64,000 nucleotides of DNA, taken from Tubulanus polymorphus (Eukaryota; Nemertea; Palaeonemertea; Tubulaniformes; Tubulanidae). Of this stretch, positions 12,725-22,355 are shown in pieces. The stretch covers positions 1-64,000 of the forward strand of contig NW_027437463.1 of NCBI RefSeq assembly GCF_964204645.1, given 5' to 3'. Position 1 is the first letter of the stretch, and the number at the start of each line of letters is the position of its first letter. The notes under the pieces were generated by a model. It was not told the origin of the DNA, ran no database searches, and worked only from the letters and a program-made list of their open reading frames with translations. Made by a program: the position numbers and the translations under genes.

Positions 12725-14030
12725 CTATGAATGTTCGGAAAGCAACATTTCATTATTCATGTAACACAACTCTATGGTGCTGTCGGTCTGGTCGAAGGTA
12801 TTTTCTACCATCAAGTTGATTTCTTGCTGAAGCATATTATTTATCCAGACAGCTGTAGTCGCTGTGGTGAGCTCTAAGCATGGAATTAAGACTTTCTTAA
12901 CAACCAGGGCGACTCTTGATTTGCCAAGGAGCAGCGAACAGGCTATCAGGCCTTCAGTATCAACAAGCCTCAGATAGGGCCTTCGATGCGGTGCCCTAAC
13001 CGATAACACAAGCATCTGAAAAATGATACAGAACATGATGCTACAGAGGCTGCTCGGTTTCAGATTCTCGGAGCTAGGATTGTATTCAACAAAGAAACAT
13101 CCAACCACTGTTTCCAGGCAGCGGACTCTGATTCGGGTACAGGTGAGTCCCAGCCTATCTTCACTTCGCATAAGCTTAACCGGTGTAAGATGAGCTTCGC
13201 TGGAAGTATTATTGGCGAGATGAACCGCATTTGGATAACATGATGCCACCACTGAAAGTAGCACTCGACGTGACATGGTCTGACTCTTAATGCTGACCTT
13301 GAAACTGAAGCTGTCATCACTTGGCATTCAGGGTTACTCATGTCTGTCGGGTTCATCTCATGAGCATGGTCGTTCTCCGATAGTGCCCATGACGGAGATA
13401 TCTTTACACTGATTCAAGTTGAACCCTCTGTGTTGGCATAAACTCTTCAACTCAAACGTGAGACTGACAGATTTTGCCGGGTCAGCAGGACACTTCAAGC
13501 AATCATTGACGACTTATGGTTCATACCACTTCGTAGGCGAAATCATCAGCATTATCGATAGCCGTTTGAGGCAAGGGCATGTTTGCGTAGCTTGGTGATG
13601 AGACAGCTCCGAATAAGTGAACAGTTATATGGTAGCACCCGGGTTCTTTTGTCACATTGGTCCACCACGAGAAACGTAGGCAGTCACGATCTTTTGGTGG
13701 CACCCTAACTTGAAAGAACATCTTTTCTATATCAGCTTTCAGTGGTACTTCACCCTCACAAAACCGATGCTGTATACAAACAAGAATTTTCATAAGGTTG
13801 GGCCCTTGTAACAGTTCGAAGTTTAACGACACTCCGTTGAACTACGCTGAGGCATCGAAAACGACATGAACCTTGTGTGGTTTCATCGGGTGACAGACAC
13901 TGTGATGGGGGTAGATACCATACGCGGCCGTTGGTTATTACGCTATCTGGGGGGTACCAGTTCGGCGTAACCTGACTTGATTACCATCGACATAAGTTCG
14001 GTAGTGATCACGGAATGCTTAGTTTCCTAC
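12725..14030 (-). pseudogene. BEL/Pao LTR-retrotransposon pol fragment
   Basis: Degraded minus-strand pol. At about 13521-13832 the reverse transcriptase reads LNFELLQGPNL, ADIEKMFFQVRVP, DRDCLRFSWW and HLFGAVSSPSYAN, the Pao signature including the Asp of motif A. Downstream (12725-13327) are KSRVA...IPCLELTTA and DSTIELCYMNNE, the Pao RNase H-like region. Upstream, near 13850-13930, is a segment like CHPMKPHKVHVVFDASA. Stops and shifts separate these blocks and no LTR was seen. Confidence 0.7.
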
Positions 14031-14279
14031 GTTAACCTTCTAAACGCACAGGGGGTAACTAAAGTTATTCGGCAGTTTAACTAAGTTCAATGCGAAAGGC
14101 AAGTCAATGGTTGTCTTGGAGCACAATCGAATTACAATACTAATGAATCTCTTGTTTTTCTGCGAAAACTCTTGCTTCTCATCTTTGATTCGCTTGGGAA
14201 AGTCCAGTTCAATCGACCTTTTCAACATCTTACTGATTTCCTTGAGTGATTCGCGGGCTCCTCTCCTTCTGGCCGTCCA

Positions 14280-15751
14280 TCGGTGGGGGAGCAGGCCGGC
14301 GATCCCTCATGGGATTCTCATAAGAAATCCAGCCATCCACCTCCAGTCACTCTCGCGACTACGGTACTAGATACCAGTAGTAAACAGAGCCAGTGCCCAA
14401 GTCTGTGCCGCTCTCGTCTCCGGCTCCGGTTGCCCATGCATCGTCTGATATCGTGTCAAGTTGCCCAGCCGGGCCAAGAGCTTGCTCGCCCGTTCATCGC
14501 TCCCCTGGAGCATGTCGTAGGAGTCTCCATCGCCGTTTTCTTCGACCTCATCCAGCTCCTCGAGGTCAAGATCCTCAAGTAGGAGCGTCCTCAATGTCCT
14601 TACAGGAGCTGTCGCAGGAGCTCCTTGTCCCCTGAGCAGAGTCGGCAAAGGGTCGCCTCAACCCGACTGGCTCTGGAGCCCCTCGCTCTCTGTCTTCCGA
14701 GTCAGAGAACTCCAGTCCCAGGGATGTTACCCATGCGGATCCTGACCGCAAGGATTTCGACGAATTTTCTTGGACGCAGGTCCCATCATGCATCCGGGTT
14801 CCAGGGAGTCGTCGCCTTGGATTCCACCATCCGAATTGACCACTTCCTGTTCACCATTAACGTTTGACCGACCGCCTTCGGGCTCGTTCGCTACCAGGTT
14901 CAACTTTTCAGCACCGGCGGATAGTCCGTTCTACACGTTCATTCAAAAGGTTTTATGCAAACATGGCGCCACCATGCGTAAACCCCGTAAGTCCGCGGAA
15001 CAGGCTGAGTGCATGGCTTCAGATACCGCCTCCAAGGAGGATGCTCACGCTCTTAGCGAGTCATCTGTGGTGGCAGTCGAGTTGATTTGTATTGATAAAT
15101 ACGGGTCCAGGACCGACTGACTGGGTTTATCGATCCCCCGCTGGAGTCGGGCCCCTGAGCAGGGAAAGTTTCTCTCTCCACCTATCGACAGGTTAAGAAC
15201 ATCCTATGGACCCTGTATGAATAGAATTATCTAGTTCCTAGGTCAGTGACTCGTGTGATTTTACTGGCTGTCAAGGCTCAAATCAACATGATTCTGGCAG
15301 CAAGATCCTCGCTGATTAGGGAAATCCAGCAGATGGGAAGAGATCGTCCAGAACCTCAAAATTACACAGCCAAATTGGAGAAATATGCTCCCTTCACTAG
15401 TAAATGAATTGAGATTAAATGATTGTTAACAAAGTGAACATGTACACTATTACTACAACATGTTAGCAGATACCGGATGAGTATCTGGGCTGGAATTTGA
15501 GACTGTTTACAGTGCTCAAGGCCTCTGGAGGCTTACGCACTGTGACAGACCTGTCCTTTCTCAGCGAGCATCTAGTTTCGGATGACCTCACCAAAACAGG
15601 TAGTTCAGACGCTTCTTCCTGGCAATGGGTGGCGTGGATCCAGACACGTTCAGGTGCCAAATCCACCCCAAGTCGCGTCGCTACCTCCGGGTCATCTAGC
15701 ACTTGTTTAAAATCACAAAATGGCGAGCCCATACTTAGTACATCTTCCTAG
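14280..15751 (+). pseudogene. DIRS-like retrotransposon fragment (gag-like region and RT start)
   Basis: At 15497-15751 the frame begins VLKASGGLRTVTDLSFLSEH, which resembles the N-terminal part of DIRS-type reverse transcriptases. In a shifted frame it continues with IHPKSRRYLR. The GC-richer, Pro/Ser-rich open segments at 14283-15120, including SPFYTFIQKVL, could be its gag region, but that is a guess from position. Many frameshifts make this a dead remnant. Confidence 0.4.
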
Positions 15752-17475
15752 TCAAAAGATATATTTAATTTTCTTCTGTTTTCTTACAGAGAGGTTTCGC
15801 AGTTGAAGGATGATGATTTGGTTAATTTGCTAAATAAAAATCATGGATATCTAGGCAGCATTTTCCAAAGCTAAGTATTATTTTTTTTCTCAACCTTTTT
15901 CGAATTGCTCTTCTCATCCTCCATATTTTGACAGGTTTGGAACTTTTGAATAAAGACTGGTGTTTGATTGATTTGATTGATTTGATCCATTGTGATCTCA
16001 AAAATTTAAAAAATTGTTGATTACTTGGAATAATACATCACATTATTAGAGATCACCTTAGCATGTTATAAGTATACATTGCCGATACCAATTATATTAA
16101 ACTTGATATGATTTCAGATTTTATGTCGACATCTTGATGATCATAAAGCAGGAAGAAAGAAAAGGTGGAAGTATGAATAATGGGCCATATTTGCTGAATG
16201 TATCTCTTGACCAAACTACAGTGCCAGTCAGTAGTGGAGGTTTTATTGATGTTTGTATCTTCGCGCGTTGATAACTTTCTGTTTGAATGGTCTAAAGGTT
16301 ATCTTGGTAAATGAAACAATTACGTTGCTCACGCATGATAAACCCCGAAAATATAGCACTTCTGCTGCACTTACAGCATAAGTCACAGTAGTTTAGGGAT
16401 ATCTTTTTCAATTGACCTTCCAAATAAAACATGTTGTATCTACCAATCAAATGAATAAAAGGGGCCAATTTTTAGATGAAAAAATACCCACAAGAAGCAA
16501 AATTTTCAATTCAATCATGATAAAGCCCATTTTTGGAAGGATCATTTGCTAGTTCTTTATATGTGATGAATCGTTGTGTCTAAGTTTGTTATAGCCAGGT
16601 TCCACTGTAACTACATGTAGATTTTGATCTAATATGTTCATGTTTAAATGGATCTCTTACAGTGAACTAGACGTACCAGATAACATCGCAACTGTACAGC
16701 AACAATCAGTGTGACCTAATTGTGAAACGTAACTGATATATATTGTCAGATGCACATGAAGGTACGTATGACTAATCGTAGGAAAATACATGTACATGAG
16801 TATCATCTTTAAAATTTTGATATATATTTGTGTCTTCCAGTAGGCAAATATGGATTATGTTTTTCGTGTGCTTCTTCCTGAGACACTCATTATAATATAT
16901 ATGGAGGTTCATGGAATCACTCATGATAAAGCCGAGGAGCAAATAGTTGAACTTCATAGCAATGCAGATGATTGTTTAAGGTGGCTGCAAGTGGAAATCA
17001 TTATGTGATGTTTATTGTTTTCTGTAGAGTGTATTCAAAATCAGTCATTTACTTCAATCTGGGAATATTTTTAGGTATTGAAAGGGCGCTTACTAAAATT
17101 GAAATTAGATTGTTTTTACAAAATAGAATTAGATTTTATGCGGTTTCGGATATTTAGATAACACCTGATAATAATCCCTTTGTAATATGGTAACTGTTAA
17201 TTGGTACCATAAGTGTTATGTTGATAAATGATAAATGGTAAGTGTTAAAAGGTTTCCTCATTTTTAGCTAAACTTGGACTTAAGTCCCCGTGGGCAATTG
17301 AATAGCCAGATAACGTAGTATTTTCATATTACGTTGATATCTGGGCATATTTTGTTACAATAAATGCAAAATTGTAGCTCATGACAAGTTCTAGTGGTAA
17401 ATTCCAAAGGTTTCTGTATAAGAGGCATAGAATTTGTCTGATTTTTGGGCATTCCATATCACTTTCCGAGTAGGC
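15752..17475. other. Intergenic, no gene seen; short repeat remnants
   Basis: A LINE-like 3' end with AATAAAG and a TTGATTGA-type tail lies at about 15950-15985. At 17335-17430 there is a single diverged copy of the 155-bp unit that is tandem at 52658-53225. Otherwise nothing was recognised. Confidence 0.5.
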
Positions 17476-17481
17476 ATAGTG
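17476..17481. repeat. Left target-site duplication ATAGTG
   Basis: Identical to 33990-33995. Six-base duplications are the rule for Polinton integrases. Confidence 0.9.
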
Positions 17482-17601
17482 AGTAATTGGAAAAGTAGGC
17501 TTTCAGATCAGAGTACGAAGTACGAGACACCACTCATCACCACAAATAATTTTTTTCCTAACACTCATCACCACAAGTAATTTTTTTTCCTAATAAATGG
17601 G
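17482..17601 (+). repeat. Left terminal inverted repeat (120 bp)
   Basis: Matches the reverse complement of 33870-33989 with one mismatch (CACAAATAA versus CACAAGTAA). Inside is a tandem duplication of about 31 bp beginning CACTCATCACCACAA, so each terminus has two T-run boxes; only the inner one is followed by an ATG. The start codon of the first gene is in the repeat. Confidence 0.95.
17577..17599 (+). promoter_or_regulatory. Late-type promoter box in left TIR
   Basis: GTAATTTTTTTTCC followed by TAATAAATG, the ATG being the start of the 108-residue protein. Same sequence as the box at 33872 because both lie in the inverted repeats. Confidence 0.6.
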
Positions 17602-17923
17602 AGATAGAAAAGCATTCTTAGCAACGATAAATAACAGAATAAAACCAGCAAAAAAACAATTTGAAATAAAAAAGTTAGTTGATGTTACAAAAGAAATTGA
17701 ACATAAAATATTGAAATTAGAAAAGATAAAAACTAAATATGGAGAGAAAGTATCAGCTAATTTAAGCTACTGTAATGTTAGTACATCGCGAGAATTTAAA
17801 GTGTTTTTACCCGATAAATGGGTTTCATTGAGTACGGAGGAATTGAAAGATTTAGTAGGATTTAAAATAATATATCATGGGAAAAATGAAGACGGTCATC
17901 ATGATTTAGAAATTGTTGATTAA
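17597..17923 (+). CDS. Conserved small Polinton protein, function unknown
   Basis: 108 residues, basic in the N-terminal half (RIKPAKKQFEIKK) and predicted largely soluble, with no membrane segment. The middle contains KVFLPDKWVSLSTEELKDL and the end IIYHGKNEDG, a pattern I associate with a short gene present in other Polintons, but I cannot name its role. It reads inward from the left terminus and its promoter and first codons are in the inverted repeat, mirroring the polymerase gene at the other end. The start is fixed by the TAAATG box. Its last codons and 3' flank are duplicated in tandem just downstream. Confidence 0.7.
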   Translation: MGDRKAFLATINNRIKPAKKQFEIKKLVDVTKEIEHKILKLEKIKTKYGEKVSANLSYCNVSTSREFKVFLPDKWVSLSTEELKDLVGFKIIYHGKNEDGHHDLEIVD

Positions 17924-17985
17924 ATTTAAAAAAATAAATTAATAAAAATTGTTGATTAAATTTAAAAAAAATAAATTAATAAAAA
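17912..17985 (+). repeat. 36-bp tandem duplication at gene end
   Basis: The segment beginning ATTGTTGATTAAATTT occurs at 17912 and again at 17948, copying the stop codon and the AT-rich tail. The rest of 17986-18096 is AT-rich spacer between convergent genes. Confidence 0.8.
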
Positions 17986-18096
17986 TAATGAATATCTAGA
18001 ATCCGAAATGACTTATCTGGACAATTTAATTGCTCCACATAGATAGACAAAAGTAGTGAGATATTCAATTATTTTTTTTGCTTTTTTTCTAAAATA

Positions 18097-18465
18097 TTAA
18101 TCCATTTTTTTTATTATCAATTTTGGAATTTCAGAAGAACTTTCATTTTTGATAGCAGTTGGTTCAGAATTACTAATATCATGAATTTTATTTGATTTCT
18201 TATACCAATTACACCCAATCAAAATGAATACAATTACAAATCCAACTGTAAAATATAAATATTTATCAAATATTCTACTATCAGAAGGAGTAGAAATAAC
18301 AATATTTTCACCATTTTTATTAACATTTTTATTACTTATTTTTTCTTTTACAGCTTTTTTATATTCTTGTGATTTAATTCCTAATTGTCGAGACCATTCA
18401 ATTTGTTTCTGAGTTCTCGGTTTTTTCTTCACAGTTAATTCCTTCACTTCTTTCACTTCGCTCAT
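18097..18465 (-). CDS. Small Polinton membrane protein
   Basis: 122 residues. The N-terminus is very basic, with RTQKQIEWSRQLGIKSQEYK, a motif I recall from short Polinton proteins. One transmembrane segment lies at about residues 69-86 (YFTVGFVIVFILIGCNW), leaving a short polar tail. Probably a virion or host-membrane protein; inferred only from the topology. Its start codon lies inside the 3' end of the upstream gene (68-bp overlap in another frame), which is unusual in this element where genes usually abut. Confidence 0.65.
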   Translation of the reverse strand: MSEVKEVKELTVKKKPRTQKQIEWSRQLGIKSQEYKKAVKEKISNKNVNKNGENIVISTPSDSRIFDKYLYFTVGFVIVFILIGCNWYKKSNKIHDISNSEPTAIKNESSSEIPKLIIKKMD

Positions 18466-19003
18466 TTATTATAGAAATATTTTTACTTTCAATATTTGAA
18501 AATGTTATAACCCCAGTTGATAATAATGTCATAAATCCACCTAATTGAAATGATAAATATCCAATCCATTTATTTAATTCAGTCATAACTAAATAATCAT
18601 TTTTTAAATCGGAATATAATCTATTTTCATCTTCAATTGCTAGTATATAATTACATAATTTACTATAACCTTTTACTACATTTTCTGATATCGCGTCATT
18701 AATTCTAGCTGTTCTCGCGGCTTCATAAATCTTAAATAATCTAATAATTTCATCTGATTTCATTGTATCTAATTCATTATAAGTTAAATTTTTACCGATA
18801 AAATTTTTACATTTTCCAGATGCTATTAATATTTCTAATTGATGTTTACATTAAAGATAATATTCATAATTATTATTTGTTGTAACAATATTTAAAGCAC
18901 CATCATCTGGAGTTAATTTTGTTTCTGTTATTCCTAAATCATCTAAAGTTTTTTCAATTGGAACATCACCATTTTTAGATTTTATTTTCTTTTCACCTCC
19001 CAT
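18398..19003 (-). pseudogene. Conserved Polinton protein with in-frame stop at codon 51
   Basis: The frame opens at 19003 behind a TATAAATG box and runs 201 codons, but codon 51 (18851-18853) is TAA. The portion after the stop contains YEAARTARINDAISENVV and a Gly/Leu-rich stretch (LGGFMTLLSTGVITF), a pattern shared with unnamed proteins of other Polintons. The downstream part could only be made from an internal ATG (18763), which has no promoter box, so I read this as one gene with a nonsense mutation. Function unknown. Confidence 0.7.
18463..18488 (-). promoter_or_regulatory. TAAATG box, weak T-run
   Basis: TATTTCTA then TAATAAATG. It lies within the coding region of the preceding gene. 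Confidence 0.4.
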
Positions 19004-19024
19004 TTATAAAACAAATAGATTAAT
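19001..19024 (-). promoter_or_regulatory. TAAATG box
   Basis: TTTGTTTTATAAATG at the start of the 201-codon frame. It is next to the CTAG array, which lies directly upstream. Confidence 0.45.
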
Positions 19025-19039
19025 TGTGTGATGTTGCAA

Positions 19040-19292
19040 CTAGAATTCAACTAGAATGTAACTAGAATTCAACTAGATTAACAAGCTAGTTGAAATATTG
19101 TTGTTTTTGTTTATTTCTTGTTAAATCTAGTTGATTTTTGTTTCAACTACTAACAACTAGAATTCAACTAGAATGTAACTAGAATTAGACTAGATTGACA
19201 AGCTAGTTAAAATATTGTTAAATCTAGTTGATTTTTGTTACAACTACCAATAACTAGAATTCAACTAGAATTCAATTAGATTAACAAGCTAG
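19040..19292. repeat. CTAG-rich iteron array in intergenic gap
   Basis: Fifteen CTAG sites occur in 253 bp, in two and a half copies of a roughly 120-bp unit built from CAACTAGAATT, its reverse complement AATTCTAGTTG-like forms, and GTTAAATCTAGTTG. Direct and inverted half-sites alternate. It fills the only large gap between minus-strand genes of the element. It could be a replication, packaging, or transcription-control region. Confidence 0.85.
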
Positions 19293-19298
19293 TTGAAT

Positions 19299-19907
19299 TT
19301 AAATAAATTCATATTTAAATGGGTGTTGTAATCTAAATAGTAATTTTGATCTTTTAATATTTTTCAACTTATCCATATATTCATTATGTAAATCATGTGG
19401 AATAATATCATTTTCCTCAAGTGCATTTTTCATCGATTTTCTATCTTTATTGTAGAATAAAACTAGAAATCTAATGTTTTCTCTAAAATCTTTAACAATT
19501 GAATTATATTTTTGATTTAAAACCCAAGTTGTTATCCCAAAATGTCTTCCAGAGAAAGCCAAATAACATAACTCACTTTCTCTAACTTTTGAATCATGTA
19601 GATTAGCACAATCATCAATAATAAATAATGTATTAGATCCTTTATAAATATCAATTGCTATTTTAATACAATTATCTAAATTTTCTTTTACTGTTTTAGG
19701 ATCTAATATAATAAATTTATTATTCCTAGTAATATTTCTATCATAAGTTTGATTAAATTCATATGTTGGACAAAATAATACTATATTATCAAAATAGTTT
19801 TCATAAACAGTTTCTAATAAATTTAATATAAAATAAGTTTTTCCACAATTTGTTACGCCAGAAATTAACATATTATGAGACTCAAATATAAATAATTCCT
19901 TATTCAT
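19299..19907 (-). CDS. FtsK/HerA-type DNA packaging ATPase
   Basis: 202 residues, the usual short size for Polinton packaging ATPases. Walker A is GVTNCGKT at residues 17-24 and Walker B LFIIDD at 94-99. A later NQK polar motif (about residue 131) fits the sensor position of the A32/FtsK family. The enzyme is expected to pump element DNA into capsids. It directly follows the integrase: the integrase stop TAA is part of the TATATAAATG in front of this start. The frame is uninterrupted and all key residues are present. Confidence 0.9.
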   Translation of the reverse strand: MNKELFIFESHNMLISGVTNCGKTYFILNLLETVYENYFDNIVLFCPTYEFNQTYDRNITRNNKFIILDPKTVKENLDNCIKIAIDIYKGSNTLFIIDDCANLHDSKVRESELCYLAFSGRHFGITTWVLNQKYNSIVKDFRENIRFLVLFYNKDRKSMKNALEENDIIPHDLHNEYMDKLKNIKRSKLLFRLQHPFKYEFI

Positions 19908-19930
19908 TTATATATTTTTAATTTTACTTG
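19905..19930 (-). promoter_or_regulatory. TATATAAATG box overlapping integrase stop
   Basis: AAAATTAAAAA then TATATAAATG. There is no T-run, unlike the capsid-gene promoters; the TAA is also the integrase stop codon. Confidence 0.5.
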
Positions 19931-21036
19931 ATAATATCCATTCATTAAATTTATCTGGCCATCCAACCCATTTTACTAAAGAATATTTTTTTCTTTTAAC
20001 AGTTTTTGTTTTTAGTACTTTTTCAATTTTATATTCTTGTTCTAGATTTTCAGTAGTTAAACTTAATTCTTCTTCGTAAAAGTAGCCATCAACTTCTTCA
20101 CCATCTAAATCTTCTAATTTATAGACATATGGTTTTGTTGTTATTACCTTTTTTATTTTATATATTTCCCTAGTAAAATTTCGATCGTATCCTTTATCAA
20201 ATATCTTTTTATACTTAGAAATTCTAACATTTTGACCAACTTTAAATTTAGGTTCACCAAAATCATCTATAAGAAATGCTCCATATAAATTATTCCAAAC
20301 AATTTCAGCATTTTCAGGTTTTCTAGCATCAATAGGTTTCATTCCAATAGAAGAATGATAAGAATTATTATATCCTTCTATCAATTTTGGTAAAACATCA
20401 ATCCATTTAAAAGTATTATTTGCTGTAAAATATTTCCACATTCTTGTTCTTAATGTTCTATTAAATCGTTCAACAACTGCTGCTTTTTTATCTGATTTTG
20501 TTGAAAAATATTTAATATTATGAAAATCTAAAAGTCCATGAACTAATGAATTATCAAATTCTTTTCCATCATCAAATTGTATTTTTTCTGGTTTTAGTTT
20601 ACCACCTGAAAGAAATTTTCTTAAAACATGTGATGTTTGTGCAGCATCTTTTCTATAAAGTGGGAAGCTCCATACATAACGACTAAAAATATCAATTATA
20701 TTCAATATCCACCAATAATCATTATTATCTTTTTTAAGATTTTTCATATCAATTAAATCTCCTTGCCACTGTTGATCTACATAACTTACTCATAGTTTTA
20801 CGAGTTTTATATTTTCTAACAATTTTTTTATGTGTTGTATATGTTGGTTGTTCTAACATAAATTCATTTATATCTTTATATTTAACTAAATTTTGTGGGA
20901 TTATCTTATCTAATTTATCTTGTTTTACTTTACGCCATATATTTTTAGTAGAAGAATAAGCAACCGAACTCTCAGGGTTGTAATATAAATTTCTTAAATA
21001 TTGTTCTTTAGTATTAGGAGTTTTTTTACCACTCAT
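19908..21036 (-). pseudogene. Polinton integrase (retroviral type) with chromodomain, frameshifted
   Basis: The N-terminal part (20749-21036) has YLRNLYYNPESS and the basic linker before the core. The C-terminal part (19908-20747) has the DDE core: the second Asp is in FDDGKEF and the Glu in VERFNRT. The first catalytic Asp is in WQGDL at 20757-20759, in the second frame but upstream of its first ATG. A one-base shift near 20775-20795 separates the two. A C-terminal chromodomain (YKIEKVL, then SLVKWVGW and NEWI) is intact and could direct integration to histone marks. Only the 21036 start has a promoter box; the 20747 ATG has none, so this is one broken gene. Confidence 0.88.
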
Positions 21037-21058
21037 TTATATATCCTTAATTTTAACT
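21034..21058 (-). promoter_or_regulatory. TATATAAATG box of integrase
   Basis: AAAATTAAGGA then TATATAAATG, without a T-run. Confidence 0.5.
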
Positions 21059-21066
21059 TTATATTT

Positions 21067-22314
21067 CTAATATTGAATACTATCTAATTGTGAATTTACA
21101 ATATTTAATTGCGCGTCAGATATAATATAAATATGCATTTTAAAATTTTTGATTCCTTTATTCTTTGTCATGAATAATTGTATTCCATCTTTTGTATTTT
21201 GTAGTTTTTTCCCAGAACCATGTAATGAATTATCTTCAGTTGTTCTAAAATCTAACCATAATGCATATTTATTACCGGTATAATAATCAATTTGATTAAT
21301 GTTACAATTTTCAAATGATTTTATTTTTTCATTCATAAAATGTTTTTTAATTTCTACCCATTGATCAATCATTCTCATTCCTTGACAAAATATTTTATTT
21401 GCTATACCTTCGATAGTTATTTCTACTTTTGTTATTTCAGGATTATAATAATTATCAACATTTATTGCGCCATTAGTATACGTTCCAATAGTAAAAAATA
21501 TTAATATACCTTTAATAGATCTTCTAGGAAAGTTAATATTCTCATTAATTATTTCATCATTTGCATTAATAGTTACAGTTTTAAATTTATCAATATAATC
21601 ATATAATAATGAAAATCCTTGATTGTATTGAGTTTGAATTGTGCTAGCAATATTTTCATTAGTTACTGTATCATATTCTAAACATATATTCGATAATTTA
21701 TAACTCATATCTTTATTACCGCTAGATATTACAATTTCATTTACAGGAGCAAATGTTATCTCAAATATAATATCTTCTTGAATTGCGTATTTATATAAAG
21801 GTGCATTATTATTTATCAATTCAAAGTCTAATGGAATTTTATATTTGCTTCCATATATACTTTTTATCAATTTATCTACATCATTTGTTAATATTGCACT
21901 ATTAGCTTCTGATCTTAATTTATTTTGGTTTTCTGATTGGATGCCTTGAAATATCATATTATTTCTATTTTCTTTAGTTAACCATAAATCTTTATAATGC
22001 ATAAATAAATTATAATCATCTAATGAGAAAACTGTTTCTGGACCAATCTTTATTGTTAACTTTTTAATCAAATATCTTCCAACATTATCAACAACATAAT
22101 TATTATTATTACCGATTACTTTTATATCAGCTGATAAATAAATACTGTTTGGAACATAAAAAGTATTTTGTGTTAATCGAGGGATTCTAACGTATAAAGT
22201 TTCATCGGGATTAATATTAGAAGGGTTGTGAGTAATTATATGATGTGATCTTTCTGCTTTAATAGCATTAGATATTCTAGAAATCTTGGAAGGGCTTATA
22301 TAACTCCCACTCAT
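21067..22314 (-). CDS. Major capsid protein, double jelly-roll
   Basis: 415 residues with no membrane segment and a beta-rich look throughout. The N-terminal half has YVRIPRLTQNTFYVPNSIYL and VGRYLIKKLTIKIG, followed by KIPLDFELIN and IIFEITFAPV, the first jelly-roll and its signature end. The second half has FPRRSIKGILIFF and the conserved VEITIEG segment. These agree with the major capsid proteins of Polintons, which form pseudo-hexameric capsomers of icosahedral shells. The frame is complete, preceded by a full T-run plus TAAATG box, and lies between integrase and a membrane-protein gene. Confidence 0.85.
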   Translation of the reverse strand: MSGSYISPSKISRISNAIKAERSHHIITHNPSNINPDETLYVRIPRLTQNTFYVPNSIYLSADIKVIGNNNNYVVDNVGRYLIKKLTIKIGPETVFSLDDYNLFMHYKDLWLTKENRNNMIFQGIQSENQNKLRSEANSAILTNDVDKLIKSIYGSKYKIPLDFELINNNAPLYKYAIQEDIIFEITFAPVNEIVISSGNKDMSYKLSNICLEYDTVTNENIASTIQTQYNQGFSLLYDYIDKFKTVTINANDEIINENINFPRRSIKGILIFFTIGTYTNGAINVDNYYNPEITKVEITIEGIANKIFCQGMRMIDQWVEIKKHFMNEKIKSFENCNINQIDYYTGNKYALWLDFRTTEDNSLHGSGKKLQNTKDGIQLFMTKNKGIKNFKMHIYIISDAQLNIVNSQLDSIQY

Positions 22315-22336
22315 TTATTTAACAAAAAAATTAATT
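22312..22336 (-). promoter_or_regulatory. Full late-type promoter box of major capsid gene
   Basis: TAATTTTTTTGT then TAAATAAATG in coding sense. Confidence 0.65.
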
Positions 22337-22355
22337 ATTTATTTTTTATCATGGT

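Noticed and set aside
14367-14648. Acidic minus-strand open frame
   Set aside because: Overlaps competing frames on the other strand in a GC-richer retroelement remnant; no domain recognised.
20749-21036. Separate 95-residue Polinton gene
   Set aside because: It matches the integrase N-terminus and is separated from the core only by a one-base shift.
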